This document shows, in pieces, positions 17,608 to 25,245 of a stretch of 41,923 nucleotides of DNA. How positions within the stretch are numbered: the first letter of the stretch is position 1; each line of letters opens with the position of its first letter. This DNA comes from DATAEK01 sp036258055 (GTDB taxonomy: Bacteria; Acidobacteriota; Vicinamibacteria; Vicinamibacterales; 2-12-FULL-66-21): assembly GCA_036258055.1 (NCBI GenBank), contig DATAEK010000172.1, positions 1-41,923 of the forward strand, in the 5' to 3' direction. The translations under genes and the position numbers were made by a program. Below the pieces are notes generated by a model. It ran no database searches, was not told the DNA's origin, and worked only from the letters and a program-made list of their open reading frames with translations.

Positions 17608-18801
17608 ATGACTCGTTCGATCACCGTGCTCGTGGTGTTGACCCTCGTCGCGATCGGCGCCGCCGCTGCTCAGCAGCGCGGCGGCGGCAACCGGACGTCG
17701 ATCAAGCCCGGCGAAGAGTGTCCGCCAGGCATGACGGAGGTGCGGCCGGGTGCATGTCAGGCGCCCGAGACTCCCCCGCCGAGCATCGTGGACTACCGGC
17801 CGCGTTCCACGCTGGTGACCGAAGAGCACAAGATCCCCAAGGCGAAGTTCCCGGCCATCGACGTCCACGGCCATCCACCGTCACTCGCATCGGCAGACAA
17901 CATCAAGACCGTGATCGAGGCAATGGACGCGCTGAACTTGCGCGTGATGGTGAGCGCCGACAACTCGTCGGGTGAACGTCTGACGCGGGCGCTGGAGGCA
18001 ATCAACGCCAGCGGCTACAAAGATCGCTTCCGCGTGCTGGCCGGCGTGGACTTCCGCAATGTGGGCCCCGGGTGGGCCGACGGAGCGATCAAACAGCTCG
18101 AAGCGGATATCAAGGCCGGCGCCGTCGGCGTCGGCGAGATCCCCAAGAGCTTCGGCCTCAACATCCGAAAACCGGATGGATCGCGTCTGAAGGTCGACGA
18201 CCCGGAGCTCGATCCGATCTGGGACGCGTTCCCCCGCCTCGACGTCCCCGTGTTCATTCACACCGCCGAGCCGCAGGAGTTCTTCCAGCCGCTCGATTTT
18301 CATAACGAACGCTGGCTGGAGCTCTCGCTCTTCGCCAACCGCCGCAACAACCAGCCGGGACAGGTGACGTTCGAAGAGCTGATGACCGAACGCAACAACA
18401 TGTTCAAGAAACATCCGAAGACGCGCTTCATCGCCGCGCACTTCGGATGGCACGCCAACGATCTGAAGCGGGCCGCTGCCCTCCTCGACACCTACGCCAA
18501 CGTCGTCGTCGAAGTCGGCGCGATCCTGTACGATCTCGGGCGCCAGCCCAAGGCCGCGCACGATTTCTTCATCAAGTATCAGGACCGGATTCTGTTCGGG
18601 AAGGACGCCTTCCAGCCCGAGGAGTACCCCTACTACTGGCGGGTCTTCGAGACGTCTGACGAGTACTTCGACTACTACCGCGACTACCACGCGTTCTGGA
18701 AACTCTACGGCATGAACCTGCCGGACGACGTGCTGCGGAAGGTCTACTATCAGAACGCCTTGCGGGTGATTAAGGGCCTGCCAGCCGGCAGCGCGCGGTA
18801 G
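17608..18801 (+). CDS. Secreted amidohydrolase (Amidohydro_2 family)
   Basis: This metal-dependent hydrolase has 397 residues from the ATG at 17608, chosen because AGGAG lies 5 nt upstream and a signal peptide (TRSITVLVVLTLVAIGAAAAQ) follows. The metal-binding HxH is at 87-89 (IDVHGHP). Later barrel residues are VFIHTAEP, FIAAHFGWHAND and LFGKDAFQPEEYPYY, giving the later His and Asp positions. The fold matches the ACMSD/gamma-resorcylate-decarboxylase-like Amidohydro_2 group; whether it hydrolyses or decarboxylates cannot be told. A short Cys-containing segment (EECPPGMTEVRPGACQAP, 37-53) precedes the barrel. Confidence 0.88.
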   Translation: MTRSITVLVVLTLVAIGAAAAQQRGGGNRTSIKPGEECPPGMTEVRPGACQAPETPPPSIVDYRPRSTLVTEEHKIPKAKFPAIDVHGHPPSLASADNIKTVIEAMDALNLRVMVSADNSSGERLTRALEAINASGYKDRFRVLAGVDFRNVGPGWADGAIKQLEADIKAGAVGVGEIPKSFGLNIRKPDGSRLKVDDPELDPIWDAFPRLDVPVFIHTAEPQEFFQPLDFHNERWLELSLFANRRNNQPGQVTFEELMTERNNMFKKHPKTRFIAAHFGWHANDLKRAAALLDTYANVVVEVGAILYDLGRQPKAAHDFFIKYQDRILFGKDAFQPEEYPYYWRVFETSDEYFDYYRDYHAFWKLYGMNLPDDVLRKVYYQNALRVIKGLPAGSAR

Positions 18802-18835
18802 TCGACGTCGTCGCCAGGAACACGACCGCGTCGCG

Positions 18836-20416
18836 TCAGACGTTCACAATCGCGGGGCGTTTCTTGCCGTGGTGTGTGGCCTGCTCGAAGGCGTGCGCGA
18901 TCTGGAGCACGCTCCACTCGTCGTGGTGACGGCCGACGATCTGGAGGCCGACGGGCAACCCTGTGGCGGTGAAGCCGGCGGGTACTGAGATCGCGGGGTT
19001 CGACATGAGGGTCACGTACCAGCACGAGCGCATCCAGTCGATGTAGGTCGCCATTGTCGTACCGGCGATCTGGGTGGGATACCGCAGGTTCACGTCGAAG
19101 GGCAAGACCTGGGTCACCGGCAGGACGAAGTAATCGTACCGCTCGAAGAATTGGCGGCTCTGCTCGTACATCAGGTTCTGCCTCGCGATCGCACGCCCGA
19201 GATCGACCCCCGTCAGGCGCTCGGCCTCGGTTACCTCGTACTTGATCGTGTCCTTCACCCATTCCGGCCGCTCGCGAACGAGCGCGGAGTATCGGGGATG
19301 ATTGGCAACGTAGCGCAGCGTCGGAAATGCCTGGTCGACGCCGGCAAAGTCTGGTTCTGCGTTCTCGACTACGCAGCCGAGGTTTTCGAACACTCGGCGA
19401 TTGGCATCCACCACGGTGCGGATTTCCGGCTCGAACGGAAGGCCGCCCAGCCCCTGCCACCACGCCACACGAACGCCCTTGAAGTCACGTTCAAGCGACG
19501 CGCGGAAGCGTTCGCCCTCCTCCGCAATCGAGAGCGGGGTGCGCGGGTCCGGTCCGGCGATGGCACTCAGGAACAGCGCGACATCAGCCACGGATCGTGC
19601 CATCGGCCCGGAGACCGAGAGCGGCGACCAGGAGCTCGTCTCGCTGGGCACGCGGCCGGGCGACGTACGGAATCCCACCACGTTGCAGAACGCCGCGGGA
19701 TTGCGCAATGAGCCGCCGGTGTCGCTGCCGTCCGCAATCGGCAGCATCCCGCAGGCCAGCGCCACGGCCGCGCCTCCGCTGCTCCCGCCGCAGGTTCTGG
19801 TCACGTCATACGGATTGCGGGTGGCCCCGAACACGCTGTTGAACGTCTGCGATCCGGCGCCGAGCTCCGGCGTGTTCGTTTTGCCGCAGGTGATGGCGCC
19901 TGCTGCCCGAATCCGCGTCACGATCAGGGCATCACGGGTGGGCACGTGGTCGCGGTAGAAGAGCGAACCACGTGTCGTACGGATGCCAGCCGTGTCCACG
20001 AGATCCTTGTGAGCGATCGGCAGCCCGTGGAGCACGCCGAGCGGGCCGCCTCGCGTGGCCAGTTCATCGGCCCGCGCGGCGTCCGCCAACGCCCGTTCCG
20101 CAACAAGCGTGACGATCGCGTTCACCTTCGGATTGACCCGCTCGATCCGCGTCAGGTGGGCGGTCATCACCTCGCGCGCCGACACCTCCTTGCGCCGGAG
20201 CTTGCTCACGAGATCAATCGCGCTGAGCTCGCACAGCTCCTCGGATCCCCTGTGAACCGGCATTTCGTGAGCGGAGTGTGCCGAGGCCATACCTGCCAGC
20301 CCCGGCACTGATCCGGCGACAGCTGCCATTGCGAGCGCTTGACTGAAAGCGCGGCGGCTGACCGGGAGTGCACCGGGTAAGCGGTCGGGGTTTGCCTTCG
20401 AATGCTCGTCACTCAT
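18836..20416 (-). CDS. Tat-exported amidase (amidase signature family)
   Basis: This 526-residue protein hydrolyses amide bonds through a Ser-cisSer-Lys triad. Lys137 (IAHKDLVDTAG), Ser212 (GGSSGGAAVALACG) and nucleophile Ser236 (GSDTGGSLRNPA) are all present, and their spacing (75 and 24 residues) equals that in FAAH. A Tat motif, SRRAFSQALAM, with a hydrophobic stretch follows an N-terminal 20 residues, so the enzyme is exported folded. I preferred the ATG at 20416 over the earlier in-frame start at 20449 because a GGAG-rich segment precedes it. The substrate is unknown. It is convergent with the secreted amidohydrolase. Confidence 0.93.
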   Translation of the reverse strand: MSDEHSKANPDRLPGALPVSRRAFSQALAMAAVAGSVPGLAGMASAHSAHEMPVHRGSEELCELSAIDLVSKLRRKEVSAREVMTAHLTRIERVNPKVNAIVTLVAERALADAARADELATRGGPLGVLHGLPIAHKDLVDTAGIRTTRGSLFYRDHVPTRDALIVTRIRAAGAITCGKTNTPELGAGSQTFNSVFGATRNPYDVTRTCGGSSGGAAVALACGMLPIADGSDTGGSLRNPAAFCNVVGFRTSPGRVPSETSSWSPLSVSGPMARSVADVALFLSAIAGPDPRTPLSIAEEGERFRASLERDFKGVRVAWWQGLGGLPFEPEIRTVVDANRRVFENLGCVVENAEPDFAGVDQAFPTLRYVANHPRYSALVRERPEWVKDTIKYEVTEAERLTGVDLGRAIARQNLMYEQSRQFFERYDYFVLPVTQVLPFDVNLRYPTQIAGTTMATYIDWMRSCWYVTLMSNPAISVPAGFTATGLPVGLQIVGRHHDEWSVLQIAHAFEQATHHGKKRPAIVNV

Positions 20417-20467
20417 TGCGCTCCGCTCCGTCATGTCTCGAGAAGCCACCGCACGACACTTTGACCA

Positions 20468-21022
20468 TCACCGGCAGGTGGGCGGTAGAACGGCAGACCC
20501 GATCCATTGCCTGAAGAACTCCATCGCAGCCTGATCGCACCGCCGGCCGTCGATGATGGCATTGCCCAAGGCGGCGCCGCCGAACGCGTACTTGAACCCA
20601 ACCGCGGCTCCGCCGATCGCAACCGACCCGATCGCCAGGCCGCCGACAGAAAACCCGAGTCCGAGTGCCAGGCCGCCAAGCGCCGCGAGCGCGCCGAACG
20701 ACGCACCGCCGATGGTGATCAGTCCGAAGGAAACACCCGCGATCGCAATTCCGCCGATTGCGATGTTTCCGATTGCGATGACCCCCTTCGCCACACGCGG
20801 CCGCATCGTCGTCGGATCGATGGCCGTGCAGATGTGAATCAGGGGCAGGCCGCCGATGCTGGCCGACGATCGGTACTCGTAGCCGAATACGTTGCGCTGC
20901 TCGACACACGTGCGGCAGAGCAGTCGCGGTGTGTCGAGACCCACGCAGTCCCGACAGAGCGCCTTCTGACAGGCGACGCAGAGACCAACCGCTGGTACGC
21001 GATCGTGGACGAAGCAGTTCAC
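20468..21022 (-). CDS. B-box-like zinc-finger protein with glycine-pentad hydrophobic repeat
   Basis: This 184-residue protein has two visible parts. Residues 1-40 carry C3, H6, C15, C18, C23, C26, C36 and C39 in a B-box-like pattern able to bind two zinc ions. Residues about 80-153 are a low-complexity array in which glycine recurs every five residues with hydrophobic or small residues between (GVIAI, GNIAI, GGIAI, GLITI, GGASF, GGLAI, GSVAI, GGAAV). This could fold as a beta-helix-like or membrane-inserted array. A short C-terminus (AAMEFFRQWIGSAVLP) follows. Similar zinc-finger plus repeat proteins occur in several phyla without known function. It starts with GTG 21022, overlapping the upstream gene stop. 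Confidence 0.7.
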   Translation of the reverse strand: MNCFVHDRVPAVGLCVACQKALCRDCVGLDTPRLLCRTCVEQRNVFGYEYRSSASIGGLPLIHICTAIDPTTMRPRVAKGVIAIGNIAIGGIAIAGVSFGLITIGGASFGALAALGGLALGLGFSVGGLAIGSVAIGGAAVGFKYAFGGAALGNAIIDGRRCDQAAMEFFRQWIGSAVLPPTCR

Positions 21023-21276
21023 ATCGCCTCCCTGCGGCGGCGGCCCGCGGATGAGCCTCGAATCTGAGTGAACGGGCCGAGCAGGTTGAGCGCGCCGCTG
21101 GCGCGGGCAGGTCCGACCCTGACGGTGAAGTCGAACACGACCTCCGAGGTGGAACTGGACGTGGGTTCGACGAGCTCAGATGCCCCCCGCCGCACCCGGA
21201 GCAGCACACCTGGAACGGGGCGCTCGACGACGACACGAATCGGGATCTCCGGTGCGGGCGTGCGCGTCGTGGCCAT
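21019..21276 (-). CDS. Short DUF5990-like protein, apparently C-terminally truncated
   Basis: This 85-residue protein from ATG 21276 resembles the first half of DUF5990 proteins as I recall them: IPIRVVVERPVPGVLLRVRRG, then EVVFDFTVRVGPARASGALNLLGPFTQ. Family members normally continue past GPF-x-Q-GPP for another 50-60 residues. Here the frame goes into a basic tail (GSSAGRRRREAM) and stops. The +1 frame at this point reads RGPPPQGG and runs into the next gene, so a past frameshift or gene fusion is possible. The stop overlaps the GTG start of the zinc-finger gene by 4 bp, so the two are coupled. The function is unknown. Confidence 0.5.
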   Translation of the reverse strand: MATTRTPAPEIPIRVVVERPVPGVLLRVRRGASELVEPTSSSTSEVVFDFTVRVGPARASGALNLLGPFTQIRGSSAGRRRREAM

Positions 21277-21328
21277 GGACACTGGCGGCGTCCGGCGCAG
21301 ACTAACAGCCGTCTCGCCGGATGGCAAC

Positions 21329-21366
21329 CCCGCTCCGTCTCAGTGTCCCGCTCCGTCTCAGGAGAC
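21329..21366. promoter_or_regulatory. Tandem 15-bp repeat plus palindrome in a divergent promoter region
   Basis: CCCGCTCCGTCTCAG occurs at 21329-21343 and again at 21347-21361 (period 18 bp). The second copy runs into the inverted repeat GTCTC-AG-GAGAC (21355-21366). A -10-like TACACT follows at 21370. The segment lies between divergent genes and looks like a regulator binding region. Confidence 0.45.
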
Positions 21367-21369
21367 TGG

Positions 21370-21375
21370 TACACT
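21370..21375 (+). promoter_or_regulatory. Candidate -10 box (TACACT) for the epimerase-glycosyltransferase operon
   Basis: TACACT lies directly after the tandem repeat and palindrome, with about 180 bp of leader before the conserved start of the epimerase. The -35 position falls inside the second repeat, consistent with a regulated promoter. Confidence 0.35.
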
Positions 21376-21414
21376 TAGCAGTCCGGTCCTTGAACCGCGC
21401 GCAAGCTCGCGGCC

Positions 21415-22584
21415 GTGGCCCGCAGTCGAAAAGGAGCATCGCTGAAACGTGAGCGTGATTCTGGGGTTGCACGTCTTCCACGCCTCCGGGGATTTCGCGT
21501 CGACGATGTTCGCGCACTGCATGGGGCCGTTCCTGATCGCGAAGTAGCGGAGGCGCCGCTGAGAGTTCTCGTCACGGGAAATGCGGGTTTCATCGGGTTT
21601 CATCTGGCCGAGCTCCTCGCGCGGCGCGGACACACCGTCTTCGGCCTGGACGCGCGTGTCCCGGAGGCGCCGACACCCGGCGTCGAGCATCATGCCTGCG
21701 ACCTCCTGGATACCGACGCCGTACAGCGCACGATCGACGCGGTTCGGCCTGACGCCATCGCGCATCTTGCGGCCGTCACGCACATCCACGGGACCAGCCT
21801 TGCCGATTACGCCCCCAATGTCGCGGGGGTGGAGCACTTGAGCCGCGCGATTGCTCGAAACGGACGCGTGCAGCGCGTCGTGTGCACGTCGACGCAGCTC
21901 GTCCGCCGCGTGGGTCACGCACCTCGCTCCGACGAGGACTACGATCCGGCGACGGTGTACGGCGAGAGCAAGGTCAGGACGGAACAGATCTGGAGGCGGG
22001 CGGACGGAGGTGGGACGACGTGGTGTCTCGTGAGGCCAACCACGATCTGGGGACCCGGGATGAATCCTCACTACCTGCGGTTCTTCGGGATGATTCGGAA
22101 GGGGCGCTACGTGCACGTCGGACGCCAGGCCGTTCACAAGACCTACGGCTTCGTTGGCAACACGACACATCAGTACGCGCAGCTGCTCGAAGCGCCAGCC
22201 GCGTCGATTCAACGCCGCACGTTCTACCTTGGTGACTACGAGCCGATCGACCTCCGTGCCTGGGCCGAGGCGTTCAGGGCTGAACTTGGCGCGCCGCCGA
22301 TCCGCACGGTACCGGTGACTGTCGCGCGCGCCGTCGCGAAAGTTGGTGACGCCGTCAACGCCATCGGGTTCGACCGGTTCCCCTTCAACTCATTTCGCCT
22401 TCGGAATGTCATGACGCCGAGCGTCGTGGACCTGTCGGCTACCGAAGCGGTGTGCGGTCCACTGCCGTATTCCCCGGGCGACGGGATCGTCCAGACGGCG
22501 ACGTGGCTGCGAGCGAACTGGTCGGGGTCGACGGCGGTGCCCCGAATCGCGGCGCCGGAACGTGCTGTCCTCCGCGACGCATGA
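21415..22584 (+). CDS. NAD-dependent epimerase/dehydratase (extended SDR)
   Basis: This is a nucleotide-sugar modifying enzyme. The Rossmann motif LRVLVTGNAGFIGFHLAELLARRG is near the conserved start. The catalytic region is STQLVRR and YGESKVRTEQ (Y-x-x-x-K). The substrate domain includes LVRPTTIWGPGMNPHYLRFF. GTG 21415 is the only ATG/GTG/TTG start in frame, and it adds about 48 residues with no family similarity. A CTG at 21559 with GGAGG 5 nt upstream sits just before the conserved core and is a better biological start, but it is a rare start codon. The stop overlaps the glycosyltransferase ATG (ATGA). The pair probably makes and transfers a sugar for a surface polysaccharide. Confidence 0.85.
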   Translation: MARSRKGASLKRERDSGVARLPRLRGFRVDDVRALHGAVPDREVAEAPLRVLVTGNAGFIGFHLAELLARRGHTVFGLDARVPEAPTPGVEHHACDLLDTDAVQRTIDAVRPDAIAHLAAVTHIHGTSLADYAPNVAGVEHLSRAIARNGRVQRVVCTSTQLVRRVGHAPRSDEDYDPATVYGESKVRTEQIWRRADGGGTTWCLVRPTTIWGPGMNPHYLRFFGMIRKGRYVHVGRQAVHKTYGFVGNTTHQYAQLLEAPAASIQRRTFYLGDYEPIDLRAWAEAFRAELGAPPIRTVPVTVARAVAKVGDAVNAIGFDRFPFNSFRLRNVMTPSVVDLSATEAVCGPLPYSPGDGIVQTATWLRANWSGSTAVPRIAAPERAVLRDA

Positions 22585-23813
22585 CGGGCATGGGCGATAC
22601 GGCCGGCACCATTCTCTTCATCACGCAGGTCTACCCGCCCGATCCGGCCGCAGTGGGTCAACAGCTGGCGGACGTCGCCGCCGATCTGGCTGCCCGCGGA
22701 CACGCCGTGACGGTCCTGACCGCCGATCGAGGCTACGACGATCCGGCGATCCGCTACCCTCAACGGGAGGTCCGTGACGGTGTGCGAATCGTGCGTCTGC
22801 CGCTCTCGTCATTCGGGAAGCGTTCGATGATCGTCAGGCTCGCCGGCGGCCTCTCGTTCCTGCTACAGGCCACGCTGCGCGCGATCTTCACCCGCAACCT
22901 GACGCGTGTGATCGTGACGACGGTTCCCATCATGTCGCCGGTGAGCGGAGCGGCAATCGCCATGGCCCGGCGCGCGGGCGTGATCTACTGGATCATGGAC
23001 CTCAACCCCGATCAGCTGGTTGCGCTCGACGTCGTGCAGCGCGAATCGCTGCTCGTCCGCGCCCTCGACTGGTGCAACCTGGCGCTGCTGCGGCGAGCGG
23101 CGGCGGTCATCGTCTGCGACGACTACATGGCGAAGCGGGTCCGCGACAAACTCGACCCCGGAGACCGCCTTCACGTCGCCACGCCGTGGGCGCACGATCA
23201 GCATCTCGAATCGGTACCGCGGGCGGAAAATCCGTTTCTCGCAGCCCACGCGCTAGGCGCGCGGCGCGTCATCATGTACAGCGGGAATCATGCGCTCACC
23301 AATCCACTTGCGACGCTGCTCGACGCGGCGGCGCGGCTGGCCGGGGATTCGCGGCTGATATTCGTTTTCGTCGGCGGTGGAGCCGGCAAGAAAGAAGTGG
23401 AGGCACGGGGGCTGCCGAACGTGATCTCGCTTCCCTATCAGCCGCTGGACCAGATCAAGTACTCGCTCTCGGCCGCCGACGTCCACGTCGTCACGATCGG
23501 AGCGGCCGTCGTCGGCATCGTCCACCCATGCAAGATCTACGGGGCCATGGCCGTGGGACGACCGATCCTGTCGTTCGGGCCGCAGCGGTCGCACGTCGGC
23601 GACATCGTCCGGCAGGGTATCGGCTGGCATCTCGAGCACGGCGACGTCGACGGCGCCGTCGCGGCGCTGCGGACGATTGCGGAGCTGCCGCCAGAGACGC
23701 TCGACGCGATGGGAACTCAGGCTCAGGCGCTGCTGCACGAGCGATTCGATAGCCGGGCATCGCGCGCTCGCGTGTGCGAGATCATCGAGGGAGGACGATC
23801 AGGTCTGCGTTAA
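22581..23813 (+). CDS. Glycosyltransferase family 4 (WbuB-like)
   Basis: This 410-residue GT-B enzyme starts at an ATGA overlap with the epimerase gene. The N-terminal domain begins TILFITQVYPPDPAAVGQQLADVAADLAARGHAVTVLTADRGY, typical of WbuB-type GT4 enzymes. RRVIMYSGNHALTNPL opens the C-terminal Rossmann domain, FVFVGGGAGKKEVE follows, and HPCKIYGAMAVGRPILSFG is the donor-binding segment around the usual EX7E position. It probably transfers a UDP-sugar onto a lipid-linked glycan at the cytoplasmic face. An alternative start is ATG 22590. Its 3' end overlaps the convergent VOC gene by 4 bp. Confidence 0.9.
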   Translation: MTGMGDTAGTILFITQVYPPDPAAVGQQLADVAADLAARGHAVTVLTADRGYDDPAIRYPQREVRDGVRIVRLPLSSFGKRSMIVRLAGGLSFLLQATLRAIFTRNLTRVIVTTVPIMSPVSGAAIAMARRAGVIYWIMDLNPDQLVALDVVQRESLLVRALDWCNLALLRRAAAVIVCDDYMAKRVRDKLDPGDRLHVATPWAHDQHLESVPRAENPFLAAHALGARRVIMYSGNHALTNPLATLLDAAARLAGDSRLIFVFVGGGAGKKEVEARGLPNVISLPYQPLDQIKYSLSAADVHVVTIGAAVVGIVHPCKIYGAMAVGRPILSFGPQRSHVGDIVRQGIGWHLEHGDVDGAVAALRTIAELPPETLDAMGTQAQALLHERFDSRASRARVCEIIEGGRSGLR

Positions 23814-24196
23814 CCCACCCTCGTCGAAATCCACCACGTCGTCCCGCCAGCGTCTTTGACGCCGCTCCGTTTGTCCTCGTCTTCTTTCTTGACGGGTTCC
23901 TGGATGGATGACGCGCCGGCTTCGAGTGCCCGTTTGTAGATCGCGTCCACGTCGCGCACGTACACGTGCACGTGTGATGGCACCGGCGGCCAGCCCTCGG
24001 CACTATCCGCGAGCATGACAACGGTGTCGTCGATGCGCACTTCGGCATGCACGACCTTCCCCGACGGATCGGGAAATCGCCGTAGCTCAACCGCACCGAA
24101 CGCGCGTTGAAGAAACTCGATCGTGCGCGCGGCACCGTCGACGATCAGGTACGGCGAGACGCTGTTGTAACCCTCGGGCTTGTACGATGCGCTCAT
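23810..24196 (-). CDS. VOC family (PhnB/glyoxalase-like) protein
   Basis: This 128-residue single-domain vicinal-oxygen-chelate protein has the PhnB-type pattern. The start is YNSVSPYLIVDGAARTIEFLQRAFGA, the middle is KVVHAEVRIDDTVVMLAD, then VHVYVRDVDAIYKRALEAGA and a C-terminus ending GGTTWWISTRVG. His in VHAEVRI is a likely metal ligand. The usual DPFGHxWW ending is changed to DAGGTTWW, so one potential ligand may be missing. Members include bleomycin-resistance-like, fosfomycin-like and unknown proteins; no activity can be assigned. GGAGGG lies upstream of the ATG. It is convergent with the glycosyltransferase gene. Confidence 0.85.
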   Translation of the reverse strand: MSASYKPEGYNSVSPYLIVDGAARTIEFLQRAFGAVELRRFPDPSGKVVHAEVRIDDTVVMLADSAEGWPPVPSHVHVYVRDVDAIYKRALEAGASSIQEPVKKEDEDKRSGVKDAGGTTWWISTRVG

Positions 24197-24281
24197 AGGC
24201 CCTCCAGTCGTTGGCGACGCTCTCGGAATGGCTTCGATCAGCCATCGAATTGTGCGGTGACGACCGCGGTTCGGTCAGCGC

Positions 24282-25244
24282 CTACGTCAGCAATCCTGAC
24301 AGCCAATGCAACACGTTCAGCGCGAATTGACGGTTGTCGTTCCCGGGAGCATTCATCCCTGCCTTGAAGGTGACCTGACGATCGCCGTTCGGCAGCGTGA
24401 TGATCTGCGCGGAGAAGAGTGCCGCCTCGCCCAGGACGACGAGCCTGCCTTTGCCGAACGTCATGGCCAGACCCTGAACGCGCCCGGTCACCGGTTGAGA
24501 GCGTGCCCCCGGTTGCCCTTCGGGCTTATCCTTGCTCCGCGCCGCGGCCTCGGCATCGAGATCGTTGGTCGTGGGCGCTTCCCGCGCCGTCGCACTGAAC
24601 TTCAGCAACGAGACGGCGCCCTCGGGCACCCCGAGCGACTGGCCGGTGAAGGACTTGACCGTGCTCACCCCCTCGGACGGTTCGCGACCGCGCAGAACTG
24701 GATGGTCACCGAGCTGTCCGTTTTCGCGGGAAAACACCAGCTGAGTGGTCACGCTGTTCGGCGTCGGCTCGAACACCCACCCCTTCCCCATCGTCACGCC
24801 GAATCGAGCAGCAAGGTTGGCCGCCGAGGTTCCGAACGGCGCGTGGTCTGCAATCAGCAGCAGCGCTCCGCCATTGCGAACCCAGTCACGGACAACGTCG
24901 CACTCGGCCTCGGTGAACGCAGGATCGGTGAAGTTTCTTGCGTTGGCATTGGCGACGACCAGCACGTCGATTCCACTTAACGCTCCGGGCTCGAACTTCC
25001 GCGTGGACGGGACGATCCGGTAGCCGTCGTTCGTCAGGAGATCTGCGAAGGGCTTGTACTGTCCTCCGGCGGTGTGAAAGTTCGAGTGCGCCTCATCGAT
25101 GGCAACCGTCGGACCGTTCTTCTGGTAGGCCGGCCTTTCGACGGTCACCTTGAAGTCAGGATCGAGGATCTGTTGCTGGTCGTGCGGCTCGACGACGCAC
25201 AACAAACAGGCTATGTAACCGCCGATGACCGGGAATCGCGACAT
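24282..25244 (-). CDS. DUF4350 / class-I glutamine amidotransferase-like periplasmic protein
   Basis: This 320-residue protein has a hydrophobic N-terminus (PVIGGYIACLLCVV), probably a signal. The body resembles DUF4350 or ThuA-like GATase folds: VAIDEAHSNFHTAGGQYKPFADLL, IDVLVVANANARNF, VRNGGALLLIADHAPFG and GKGRLVVLGEAALFSAQ. No catalytic Cys is visible at the GATase elbow, so it is probably a binding protein. The ATG lies one base after the TAA that ends the extended DsrE-like frame (TAACATG), which implies coupled translation with the selenoprotein candidate. It is the last gene of a four-gene minus-strand unit. Confidence 0.75.
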   Translation of the reverse strand: MSRFPVIGGYIACLLCVVEPHDQQQILDPDFKVTVERPAYQKNGPTVAIDEAHSNFHTAGGQYKPFADLLTNDGYRIVPSTRKFEPGALSGIDVLVVANANARNFTDPAFTEAECDVVRDWVRNGGALLLIADHAPFGTSAANLAARFGVTMGKGWVFEPTPNSVTTQLVFSRENGQLGDHPVLRGREPSEGVSTVKSFTGQSLGVPEGAVSLLKFSATAREAPTTNDLDAEAAARSKDKPEGQPGARSQPVTGRVQGLAMTFGKGRLVVLGEAALFSAQIITLPNGDRQVTFKAGMNAPGNDNRQFALNVLHWLSGLLT

Positions 25245-25245
25245 G

